Shown piece after piece: positions 1 through 5,574 of a stretch of DNA of 5,574 bases (its first letter is position 1; each line of letters opens with the position of its first letter). The notes under the pieces were generated by a model that had not been told where the DNA came from, ran no database searches, and was given only the letters and a program-made list of their open reading frames with translations. This DNA comes from an uncultured Dictyoglomus sp. (GTDB taxonomy: Bacteria > Dictyoglomota > Dictyoglomia > Dictyoglomales > Dictyoglomaceae): positions 1 to 5,574 of the forward strand of contig CALHTV010000207.1 in the NCBI GenBank assembly GCA_938039765.1, given 5' to 3'. Position numbers and translations under genes: made by a program.

Positions 1-717
1 GATAATAAGATATATGGAAAGAACTCGGTATTAGAAGCTTTAAAAAGTGGAATTCCTATTAACAAAATATATATAGCTAAAGGGATTCATTTTGATAATA
101 AATTTAAGGAGATTATAAAGCTTGCAAAAGAGAAAAATATACCTCTTCAATATGTGGAAAGGGAGTGGATTGAGAAGGAAACTTCTGAAAGTTCCCAAGG
201 TATTTTAGCTACTGTCTCCTTAGTACCTTATAGAGATTGGGAAGAAATTGCTAAAGAGTTAAATAGTAAAAGTATAATTGTAGTATTGGATCATATACAA
301 GATCCACACAACTTAGGTGCTATAGCAAGGACGGCCGAATTTGGAGGAGCATCCGCAATTGTAATTCCAAAAGCAAGAAGTGTGGGTATAACTCCTAGTG
401 CCTTTAAGGCTTCCTCAGGAGCTTTGTCCTATATACCTGTAGTGAGAGTTCCTAACATTACAAATTTCTTAAGATCTTTAAAGGAGAAAAATTGGTTTAT
501 TGTTGGAGCAGATATTCAAACAGAAAATTTATATAATAAAGTAAATTATAAATTTCCTTTAGCCCTTGTTATGGGAAGCGAAGGAGAGGGATTGCATAGG
601 CTTGTGAGGGAAAGTTGTGATTTATTAGTAAAAATTCCCTCTTATGGTAAGGTTGAATCTCTAAATGTATCTGTGGCTTTGGGTATTATCTTATATAAAA
701 TTTTGGAGGCTTTATGA
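1..717 (+). CDS. rlmB: 23S rRNA (guanosine 2'-O) methyltransferase, RlmB/SpoU family (5' partial)
   Basis: Cytoplasmic SAM-dependent methyltransferase, expected to methylate the ribose 2'-OH of a conserved 23S rRNA guanosine (G2251 in E. coli) during ribosome assembly. The frame is open from base 1 to the TGA at 715-717, giving 238 visible residues. RlmB proteins are about 240-250 long and usually start just before the IYG(K)xxVLEAL segment seen here at residues 4-13, so only a few residues are missing. Residues 1 to about 75 form the SpoU substrate-binding domain. The SPOUT knot domain follows with its three motifs: DPHNLGAIAR at about 101-110 (Asn and catalytic-type Arg), MGSEGEGL at about 191-198, and IPSYGKVESLNVSVA ending near residue 226. 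An internal GTG at 154 is not the start, because it would remove the substrate-binding domain. TrmH or another SpoU paralogue is less likely given this N-terminal domain. The stop overlaps the xerD start by 4 bases. Confidence 0.9.
   Translation, partial: DNKIYGKNSVLEALKSGIPINKIYIAKGIHFDNKFKEIIKLAKEKNIPLQYVEREWIEKETSESSQGILATVSLVPYRDWEEIAKELNSKSIIVVLDHIQDPHNLGAIARTAEFGGASAIVIPKARSVGITPSAFKASSGALSYIPVVRVPNITNFLRSLKEKNWFIVGADIQTENLYNKVNYKFPLALVMGSEGEGLHRLVRESCDLLVKIPSYGKVESLNVSVALGIILYKILEAL
705..709 (+). promoter_or_regulatory. Ribosome binding site of xerD
   Basis: GGAGG lies inside the last codons of rlmB and only 4 bases before the ATG at 714. The spacing is short. Together with the ATGA stop/start overlap it suggests that xerD translation is coupled to termination on rlmB. 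Confidence 0.7.
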
Positions 718-1604
718 AGGAAAAATTAGAGGATTTTTTATTTTATATGAAATTTGAAAAAAATATGTCTCCTAATACTCTTTCGGCTTATGAGAAAGAT
801 CTACAAGATTTTGTAAGTTTTCTAGAGGAGAACAAAATAAATATAAAGAATTTCAAACGAGAAGATTGGCAAAGATATCTAGTCTCTCTTTATAAGAAAT
901 ATAAGGTTAAATCAATAGCTAGAAAAATATCTGCCATAAGAAGCTTTTTGAGATTTCTTTTAAGAGAGAATTATATAGATAAAAATTACACTGGTTTTAT
1001 GATTATTCCTAAAATTCCTTTACATTTACCTGAGGTTTTAGATAAGAGGGAGGTAGAAAATTTTTTAAAAATACCTAATCCATCTTCCATCTTAGGAATT
1101 AGAAATCAGGCTATAATGGAGACTTTTTACGCTACAGGTATGAGGGTCTCAGAATTGGTCAATTTGAATTTACAAAGTATTGATTTAAGAGAAAAAATTG
1201 TAAGATGTTTCGGAAAAGGAGAGAAAGAAAGAATAATACCTTTAGGGGATTATGCAGCTGAAAGTCTTTCAAGATATTTAGATATAAGGGAGAGATTTAA
1301 TCCTAAAGATAAAAAGGCTTTGTTTTTAAATAAAAAAGGATATAGAATTACTCGACAAGGAGTATGGCTCATTATTAAGACCTATGGAAAATTATTAGGT
1401 CTTTCTAAGCGAGTTACTCCTCATACTTTTAGACACTCTTTTGCAACTCATCTTCTCTTAAATGGTGCAGACATAAGGATAGTTCAGGAACTTTTAGGAC
1501 ATTCTGATATTTCAACGACTCAAATATATACCCATATTATTTCAAGTAAGCTTCATGAGATTTATGAGAGAGCGCATCCTTTAATTAGGAGGAATTCAAA
1601 ATGA
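714..1604 (+). CDS. xerD: Site-specific tyrosine recombinase, XerD-like
   Basis: Tyrosine recombinase of the phage integrase family. XerC/D proteins act at the dif site near the replication terminus to resolve chromosome dimers, with FtsK. The protein has 296 residues (E. coli XerD has 298). Residues 1 to about 85 are the helical SAM-like core-binding domain ([13 protein letters not shown] at 18-30). About 105-285 is the catalytic domain with the full active site: R144 (TGMRVSEL), K168 (FGKGEKER), H237 and R240 ([12 protein letters not shown]), H263 ([10 protein letters not shown]) and nucleophile Y272 (IYTH). The E. coli XerD set R148/K172/H244/R247/H270/Y279 is offset by only 4-7 residues, so the enzyme looks intact. 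The compact Xer build, the housekeeping neighbours and the absence of attachment sites argue against a phage or transposon integrase. XerC versus XerD cannot be settled from this gene alone; XerD is favoured because xerD next to deoB is a recurring arrangement in Gram-positive bacteria. Confidence 0.9.
   Translation: MKEKLEDFLFYMKFEKNMSPNTLSAYEKDLQDFVSFLEENKINIKNFKREDWQRYLVSLYKKYKVKSIARKISAIRSFLRFLLRENYIDKNYTGFMIIPKIPLHLPEVLDKREVENFLKIPNPSSILGIRNQAIMETFYATGMRVSELVNLNLQSIDLREKIVRCFGKGEKERIIPLGDYAAESLSRYLDIRERFNPKDKKALFLNKKGYRITRQGVWLIIKTYGKLLGLSKRVTPHTFRHSFATHLLLNGADIRIVQELLGHSDISTTQIYTHIISSKLHEIYERAHPLIRRNSK
1587..1592 (+). promoter_or_regulatory. Ribosome binding site of deoB
   Basis: A perfect AGGAGG core sits within the 3' end of xerD, 8 bases before the deoB ATG at 1601. 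It fixes that start, which overlaps the xerD stop as ATGA. Confidence 0.85.
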
Positions 1605-2779
1605 GAAGAGTAATATTAGTTGTATTAGATGGAGTTGGTATTGGGGAATTGCCAGATGCTAAAAATTATGGCGATGAAGGAAGCAATACTTTAGTAAATA
1701 CTGCAGAAGCTGTAGGAGGATTAAATTTGCCAAATCTAGGACGGATGGGACTTTCGAATATAGAACCGATTAAGGGAGTTCATCAAGAAGAGAAGCCTAT
1801 AGCTTTTTTTGGAAAAATGGCTGAATCTTCTCCTGGAAAGGATACTACTACAGGTCATTGGGAAATAACAGGCTTGATTTTAAATAAACCTTTTCCTGTT
1901 TATCCTAATGGTTTTCCCCAAGAAATTATTAAAACTCTTGAAAAAGCTATTGGAAGAAAAATTATAGGTAATAAGCCTGCTTCAGGTACAGAGATTATTA
2001 AAGAATTGGGAGAATACCATATAAGAACGGGTTATCCCATAGTATATACTTCTGCTGATAGTGTTTTTCAAATAGCTGCTCATGAAGAAATTATTCCTCC
2101 TGAGGAATTATATGAGATGTGTAAAATAGCGAGGGAAATACTTCAAGGAGAGCATGCTGTGGCAAGAGTGATTGCGAGGCCTTTTGCAGGAGAACCCGGA
2201 AACTTTTATAGAACTCCAAGGAGAAGAGATTTTTCTTTGACTCCTTTTAAATCAACTCTTTTAGACTATCTAAAAGAAGATGGATATGATGTTATAGGCG
2301 TGGGAAAAATAGAGGACATTTTTGCAGGAAGAGGTTTAACTTTATCTTTTCATCAGGAAAACAATAGGGAGGGAATAGAGAATATTTTTAGAGCTTGGAA
2401 AGAATTGAGGGAAGGAATCATATTTGTAAATTTAGTAGATTTTGATATGCTCTATGGGCATAGAAATGATCCCAAAGGCATGGCAAAGGCTTTAGAGGAA
2501 TTTGATACCTTTTTGCCTGATATACAGAGTTTACTTTCTGATTATGATTTGTTAGTAATCACTGCCGATCATGGTTGTGATCCTACGACTTCGAGTACAG
2601 ATCATTCAAGAGAGTATGTTCCTTTATTGATTTTTTCACCAAATTTTAAGAAAACAGCTTCCTTAAATATAAGGAAAAGTTTTTCAGATTTAGGGAAAAC
2701 TTTAGCTGATTATTTCGGGATTGAAAATGATCTTTATGGAGAAAGTTTTTTTAGTAAAATAGAGGAAGGATGGAGATAG
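1601..2779 (+). CDS. deoB: Phosphopentomutase
   Basis: Cytoplasmic Mn-dependent mutase that interconverts ribose-1-phosphate or 2-deoxyribose-1-phosphate with the 5-phosphates, linking nucleoside breakdown to the pentose phosphate and deoxyribose-aldolase routes. The 392-residue length is normal for the family. It belongs to the alkaline phosphatase/iPGM superfamily. The metal-binding core is formed by the N-terminal part and residues from about 215 to the end, with a cap domain at about 95-215. Visible active-site residues are D10 ([14 protein letters not shown]), T82 in [10 protein letters not shown] (the residue phosphorylated in the family), D153 (TSADSVFQ), D282 and H287 ([12 protein letters not shown]), D323-H324 (TADHGCDP) and H335 (TDHSREYVP). 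These track the Bacillus cereus enzyme (D13, T85, D156, D286, H291, D327, H328, H339) with an offset of only 3-4, so the protein looks complete and active. The neighbouring nucleoside phosphorylase gene makes its substrate. Confidence 0.96.
   Translation: MRRVILVVLDGVGIGELPDAKNYGDEGSNTLVNTAEAVGGLNLPNLGRMGLSNIEPIKGVHQEEKPIAFFGKMAESSPGKDTTTGHWEITGLILNKPFPVYPNGFPQEIIKTLEKAIGRKIIGNKPASGTEIIKELGEYHIRTGYPIVYTSADSVFQIAAHEEIIPPEELYEMCKIAREILQGEHAVARVIARPFAGEPGNFYRTPRRRDFSLTPFKSTLLDYLKEDGYDVIGVGKIEDIFAGRGLTLSFHQENNREGIENIFRAWKELREGIIFVNLVDFDMLYGHRNDPKGMAKALEEFDTFLPDIQSLLSDYDLLVITADHGCDPTTSSTDHSREYVPLLIFSPNFKKTASLNIRKSFSDLGKTLADYFGIENDLYGESFFSKIEEGWR
2772..2775 (+). promoter_or_regulatory. Ribosome binding site that decides the pdp start
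   Basis: GGAG overlaps the last codons of deoB and sits 6 bases before the ATG at 2782. A second purine run, AGGAAGGA at 2763-2770, is 11 bases from the same ATG. The upstream in-frame ATG at 2770 would have GAGG (2762-2765) only 4 bases away, so it is possible but less favoured. Confidence 0.55.
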
Positions 2780-2781
2780 GT

Positions 2782-4086
2782 ATGAGAATGGTAGATATTA
2801 TTATTAAAAAGCGAAATGGAGAAATACTCACCGAGGAGGAGATAAATTTTGTTATAGAAGGTTACGTAAAAGGAGATATTCCCGATTATCAGATGTCTGC
2901 TCTCCTTATGGCAATATACTTTAGAGGAATGAATATTGGAGAGACTATTTCACTTACAAAAAAGATGGCCTATTCAGGTAAAGTCTTGGATTTATCAAGC
3001 ATTTCAGGGGTGAAGATTGATAAACACAGTACAGGTGGTGTAGGAGATAAAACAACTCTTATTTTTGCTCCTCTTATTGCCTCTTTAGGTTATCCTGTAG
3101 CTAAAATGTCTGGTAGAAGCTTAGGACATACTGGGGGTACTATTGATAAATTAGAGTCAATTCCTGGATTTAAAACAAACATTAGTGAGGAAGATTTTAT
3201 AAAACAAGTAAGAGATATAGGAATAGCAATTGTTGGTCAGACAGAGGATTTTGTTCCTGCAGATAAAAAAATCTATGCTTTAAGAGATGTAACAGGTACT
3301 GTAGACTCCATTCCGTTGATTGCTAGTAGTGTGATGAGTAAAAAGATAGCAAGTGGTTCTGATGTAATAATATTGGATGTTAAGGTTGGAAAGGGGGCTT
3401 TCATTAAAGATATAAATTCAGCTAGAGAACTTGCTAAGATTATGGTGGGCATTGGAAAAGGGTTTGGCAAAAAAATAGTAGCAGTTTTGTCACAAATGGA
3501 CCAGCCCTTAGGTTATGCTGTAGGAAATTCTCTTGAAGTGGTAGAAGCAATAGAAACTTTGAAAGGAAGAGGTCCTAAAGATTTAACTGAGCTGATAATT
3601 ACTCTTGGAGTTCAAACCTTAAAACTCGTAGGTGAGTTTCATGATGAAGAGAGTATGAAGAAAAAAATTGTAGAGAGCTTGGAAGGAGGTAAGGCACTAA
3701 CAAAGTTTAGAGAACTAGTAAGAGCTCAAGGTGGAGATGCGAGTATTGTTGATGATTATAGTCCTTTATTAAATGCTAAGCTTCAAAAGGAGATATATTC
3801 CTTAGACGGAGGTTATGTGGAGGATATAGATGCATATAAGGTAGCTCTTAGTGTAATGGCTCTTGGGGCAGGGAGAGAGAAAAAGGAAGATAAAATTGAT
3901 TTATCTGTAGGAATAAAACTTTATAAAAAAGTAGGAGATAAAATTGAAAAAAATGAACCTATAGTAACTTTTTATGCAAATAGTAGCGAAAGATTAAAGA
4001 AAGCTCAAGAAATCTTTAAAGATGCTATAAGGATTGGAAAAAAGAAAAAAGATCCGTTGCCTGTAGTATTAGAGATTATTTCATAA
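2782..4086 (+). CDS. pdp: Pyrimidine-nucleoside phosphorylase (thymidine/uridine phosphorylase)
   Basis: Phosphorolyses uridine, thymidine or deoxyuridine to the free base plus (deoxy)ribose-1-phosphate in the cytosol. It belongs to the dimeric NP-II family together with DeoA and AnPRT (TrpD). I place the start at 2782, giving 434 residues beginning MRMVDIIIKKRNG, because that matches the Bacillus Pdp N-terminus (433 residues). An in-frame ATG at 2770 would add four residues. Domains in order: helical alpha domain (about 1-65), glycosyltransferase alpha/beta domain (about 70-330) and PYNP C-terminal domain (about 345-420). The family signature SGRSLGHTGGTIDKLE is at 110-125. With this start, the phosphate and pyrimidine ligands fall at the same numbers as in the Geobacillus enzyme: K81 and S83 (KHSTGG), R168 (YALRDVTGTV), S183 and K187 (ASSVMSKK). 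K108 is the residue I recall as Lys in dual-specificity PyNP and Met in mammalian thymidine phosphorylase, which weakly favours broad pyrimidine specificity over strict DeoA activity. Confidence 0.94.
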   Translation: MRMVDIIIKKRNGEILTEEEINFVIEGYVKGDIPDYQMSALLMAIYFRGMNIGETISLTKKMAYSGKVLDLSSISGVKIDKHSTGGVGDKTTLIFAPLIASLGYPVAKMSGRSLGHTGGTIDKLESIPGFKTNISEEDFIKQVRDIGIAIVGQTEDFVPADKKIYALRDVTGTVDSIPLIASSVMSKKIASGSDVIILDVKVGKGAFIKDINSARELAKIMVGIGKGFGKKIVAVLSQMDQPLGYAVGNSLEVVEAIETLKGRGPKDLTELIITLGVQTLKLVGEFHDEESMKKKIVESLEGGKALTKFRELVRAQGGDASIVDDYSPLLNAKLQKEIYSLDGGYVEDIDAYKVALSVMALGAGREKKEDKIDLSVGIKLYKKVGDKIEKNEPIVTFYANSSERLKKAQEIFKDAIRIGKKKKDPLPVVLEIIS

Positions 4087-4088
4087 AA

Positions 4089-4095
4089 GGGAGGT
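4089..4095 (+). promoter_or_regulatory. Ribosome binding site of the M50 protease gene
   Basis: GGGAGGT fills most of the 13-base gap after the pdp stop and ends 4 bases before the ATG at 4100. It is a strong anti-16S match that fixes this start. Confidence 0.8.
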
Positions 4096-4099
4096 AACA

Positions 4100-4696
4100 A
4101 TGGAAATAAATAGTTTGATTTCATATCTTTGGAGAATAGTAGCAATTTTAATAGCTATAACAGTACATGAATATGCCCATGGAAAAATGGCGGAAATTGA
4201 AGGAGATATCACTCCTAGATTGTCAGGGCGCTTAAGCCTTAATCCTTTAGCTCATATAGATCCTATAGGTTTTATAATGTTTCTTTTATTTAGATTTGGA
4301 TGGGCTAAACCTGTGCCGGTAAATTTTAATAATTTAAGGAGAGGAGAAAAAAGTATTTTATTGGTTTCTCTAGCAGGACCTTTTGCTAATTTTATATTAG
4401 CATTTTTAGTAAGTATTGTCTGGAGAATAAATATTCCTTTTCCTATAGGTTTTATTAGATTTTGTATAGAACTTGCTTTGTTAAATATCTTTTTGGGAAT
4501 TTTTAATCTTATTCCCATTCCTCCTTTAGATGGCTCTCATGTTTTAGAGGTAATTTTGCCTTATAAATATAGAAGATATTACCAGTTTTTAGAAATTTAT
4601 GGCATTTTTATATTAATAGCTTTGATATTGACCAATGGGTTGTATATAATAATAAGTCCTATATTAAATGTTTTTCTCTATCTTTTAGGCTTATAA
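4100..4696 (+). CDS. Site-2-protease-like membrane metalloprotease, M50 family (minimal, YwhC-like)
   Basis: Predicted integral-membrane zinc protease cleaving within or next to the bilayer; the substrate is unknown. It has 198 residues, typical of the compact YwhC-like branch, which lacks PDZ and CBS domains. Zinc motif HEYAH (H23, E24, H27) lies at the end of the first hydrophobic helix (about 6-27), and the third-ligand motif NLIPIPPLDG at 136-145 supplies D144. Other family hallmarks are LSLNPLAHIDPIGF at 45-58 and AGPFAN at 92-97. Hydrophobic segments lie at about 6-27, 55-68, 85-110, 117-140 and 166-197, so several membrane passes are expected. No signal peptide separate from the first helix is visible. 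It follows pdp by 13 bases and precedes trpS by 25, probably on the same transcript. The neighbours do not reveal a substrate, so roles such as sigma-regulator or signal-peptide-remnant cleavage are only possibilities. Catalytic residues look intact. Confidence 0.9.
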   Translation: MEINSLISYLWRIVAILIAITVHEYAHGKMAEIEGDITPRLSGRLSLNPLAHIDPIGFIMFLLFRFGWAKPVPVNFNNLRRGEKSILLVSLAGPFANFILAFLVSIVWRINIPFPIGFIRFCIELALLNIFLGIFNLIPIPPLDGSHVLEVILPYKYRRYYQFLEIYGIFILIALILTNGLYIIISPILNVFLYLLGL

Positions 4697-4705
4697 ACAT
4701 GGAAT

Positions 4706-4712
4706 GGGAGGT
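4706..4712 (+). promoter_or_regulatory. Ribosome binding site of trpS
   Basis: GGGAGGT lies within the 25-base gap and ends 9 bases before the ATG at 4722. An in-frame TGA at 4719-4721 directly precedes that ATG, so no upstream start is possible. The gap has room for neither a T-box nor an attenuator. Confidence 0.8.
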
Positions 4713-4721
4713 TTTACTTGA

Positions 4722-5574
4722 ATGAAGGTTGGAAGAATTCTTAGTGGAATGAGGCCTACAGGAAAATTACATTTAGGGCATCTTCTAGGTGTTTTACAAA
4801 ATTGGGTTAATTTGCAAGATTCTTACGAATGCTTTTTTGAAATTGCTGATTGGCATGCTTTGACTACTCATTATAGAGAGACCGATGAGGTTAAGGAGAA
4901 TGTATTTAACATGATCTGTGATTGGCTTGCAGTGGGAATAGATCCTCAAAAATCTGTAATATTTAGGCAATCAGATATTACAGAACATGCTGAGCTCTTT
5001 CTATTGTTATCCATGATAGTTCCTCTTCCTTGGCTTGAAAGAAATCCTACCTATAAAGAACAGTTAAGAGAGATGGAAGGAAGAGATCTCTTTACTTATG
5101 GTTTTTTAGGGTATCCTGTTCTACAGGCAGCAGACATCTTAATCTATAGAGCAGATACTGTTCCTGTAGGGGAAGACCAACTTCCCCATTTGGAACTCAC
5201 ACGAGAAATAGCACGAAGATTTAACTATTTTTATTCTCCTATATTTCCTGAGCCTCAAGCGAAGCTTTCAGAGGTACCAGAATTGGTAGGTATAGATGGG
5301 AGAAAGATGTCCAAAAGCTATGGAAATACTATTCCTTTAGATACTGAAGAAGAGGAACTTAGGAAATTAGTAAAAAATATGATTACTGATCCTGCAAGAA
5401 TAAGAAGAACTGATCCTGGACATCCTGAAGTTTGTACTGTTTTTGCTTACCATAAGATCTTCAATAAAGAAGAAATAGCAGAGATAGACCAGGCCTGTAG
5501 GAATGCTCAAATTGGTTGTGTGGAATGTAAGATGAAACTTGCTAATAAACTAAATAAATTTTTAACCCCTATTA
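4722..5574 (+). CDS. trpS: Tryptophanyl-tRNA synthetase with predicted Fe-S cysteine motif (3' partial)
   Basis: Class I aminoacyl-tRNA synthetase that activates tryptophan with ATP and charges tRNA-Trp in the cytoplasm. The frame is open from the ATG at 4722 to the window end, giving 284 complete codons. TrpRS proteins are usually 325-340 residues, so roughly 45-55 C-terminal residues lie outside. Visible features: RILSGMRPTGKLHLGH at 5-20, with HLGH as the HIGH signature; ADWHALTTHY near 44-53; the YPVLQAADIL-type segment and PVGEDQ, where tryptophan and the adenylate bind; and GRKMSKSYGN at 193-202, with KMSKS at 195-199. The C-terminal anticodon-binding part carries C238, C259, C266 and C269, spaced x20-x6-x2. 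This resembles the [4Fe-4S] site of Thermotoga maritima TrpRS (C-x22-C-x6-C-x2-C, as I recall it). Fe-S binding is inferred. The overall sequence is TmTrpRS-like rather than Bacillus-like. It appears to be co-transcribed with the upstream genes. Confidence 0.95.
   Translation, partial: MKVGRILSGMRPTGKLHLGHLLGVLQNWVNLQDSYECFFEIADWHALTTHYRETDEVKENVFNMICDWLAVGIDPQKSVIFRQSDITEHAELFLLLSMIVPLPWLERNPTYKEQLREMEGRDLFTYGFLGYPVLQAADILIYRADTVPVGEDQLPHLELTREIARRFNYFYSPIFPEPQAKLSEVPELVGIDGRKMSKSYGNTIPLDTEEEELRKLVKNMITDPARIRRTDPGHPEVCTVFAYHKIFNKEEIAEIDQACRNAQIGCVECKMKLANKLNKFLTPI
5433..5528 (+). other. Codons for a predicted [4Fe-4S]-binding Cys motif in TrpS
   Basis: The four TGT codons at 5433, 5496, 5517 and 5526 encode C238, C259, C266 and C269. 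The last three lie in ACRNAQIGCVECK, which closely resembles the cluster-binding loop of T. maritima TrpRS. The first spacer is two residues shorter than the 22 I recall for that enzyme. Metal binding is inferred by homology; the cysteines and spacings are read directly. Confidence 0.75.

Noticed and set aside
691..700. TTATATAAAA resembling a -10 box before xerD
   Set aside because: There is no -35-like partner about 17 bases upstream, it is inside rlmB coding sequence, and such AT-rich strings are expected by chance at this composition.
154..717. GTG at 154 as the start of the methyltransferase
   Set aside because: The frame is open back to base 1, and residues 1-51 match the SpoU substrate-binding domain (IYGKNSVLEAL at 4-14), so the gene simply begins left of the window.
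714..1604. Tyrosine recombinase as a mark of a prophage, integron or other mobile element
   Set aside because: It has compact Xer architecture, sits in a housekeeping operon with matching codon use, and has no flanking repeats, attachment sites, tRNA target or cargo genes.
3273..3470. Small minus-strand open frame (65 codons)
   Set aside because: It lies entirely inside pdp, antisense to conserved active-site coding sequence, and its predicted protein has no recognisable features. It is a shadow frame.
4252..4518. Minus-strand open frame (88 codons)
   Set aside because: It lies entirely inside the M50 protease gene and its predicted protein has no recognisable family features. It is a shadow frame.
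4697..4721. Possible terminator, attenuator or T-box between the M50 gene and trpS
   Set aside because: The gap is only 25 bases, has no inverted repeat or T-run, and is occupied by the trpS ribosome binding site.

Overview
The window is a densely packed, AT-rich stretch of bacterial chromosome. It holds six protein genes, all on the + strand, running in from the left edge and out at the right. The two edge genes are cut by the window. Arginine is written almost entirely with AGA/AGG, isoleucine often with ATA, and the proteins are rich in Lys and Glu. These traits suit an anaerobic, probably thermophilic bacterium with low GC. Gene content and composition make Dictyoglomus my first guess, followed by thermophilic Clostridia- or Thermotoga-like lineages. 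This is inference from style and content, not a database match.

Layout: (1) 1-717, the 3' end (nearly all) of an RlmB-type SpoU 23S rRNA 2'-O-ribose methyltransferase; (2) 714-1604, a XerD-like tyrosine recombinase; (3) 1601-2779, phosphopentomutase DeoB; (4) 2782-4086, pyrimidine-nucleoside phosphorylase Pdp/DeoA; (5) 4100-4696, a small membrane-embedded M50 (site-2-protease-like) metalloprotease; (6) 4722-5574, the N-terminal part of tryptophanyl-tRNA synthetase TrpS, running off the right edge.

The first two junctions are 4-base ATGA overlaps. The others are gaps of 2, 13 and 25 bases. Each downstream gene has a purine-rich ribosome binding site, and the first three of these lie inside the preceding gene. 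I see no promoter, terminator, RNA gene, repeat, mobile element or CRISPR array. The simplest reading is one polycistronic, translationally coupled operon whose promoter lies to the left. No stretch without a gene exceeds 25 bases.

Functionally, Pdp and DeoB make a two-step salvage route: pyrimidine nucleosides are phosphorolysed to a base plus (deoxy)ribose-1-phosphate, which DeoB isomerises to the 5-phosphate for central carbon metabolism. The other genes are housekeeping: rRNA modification, chromosome dimer resolution, membrane proteolysis and tRNA charging. The most notable observation is a four-cysteine motif (C-x20-C-x6-C-x2-C) near the visible end of TrpS. It closely resembles the [4Fe-4S] site of Thermotoga maritima TrpRS but has a shorter first spacer. 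Nothing here looks like a wholly new system.
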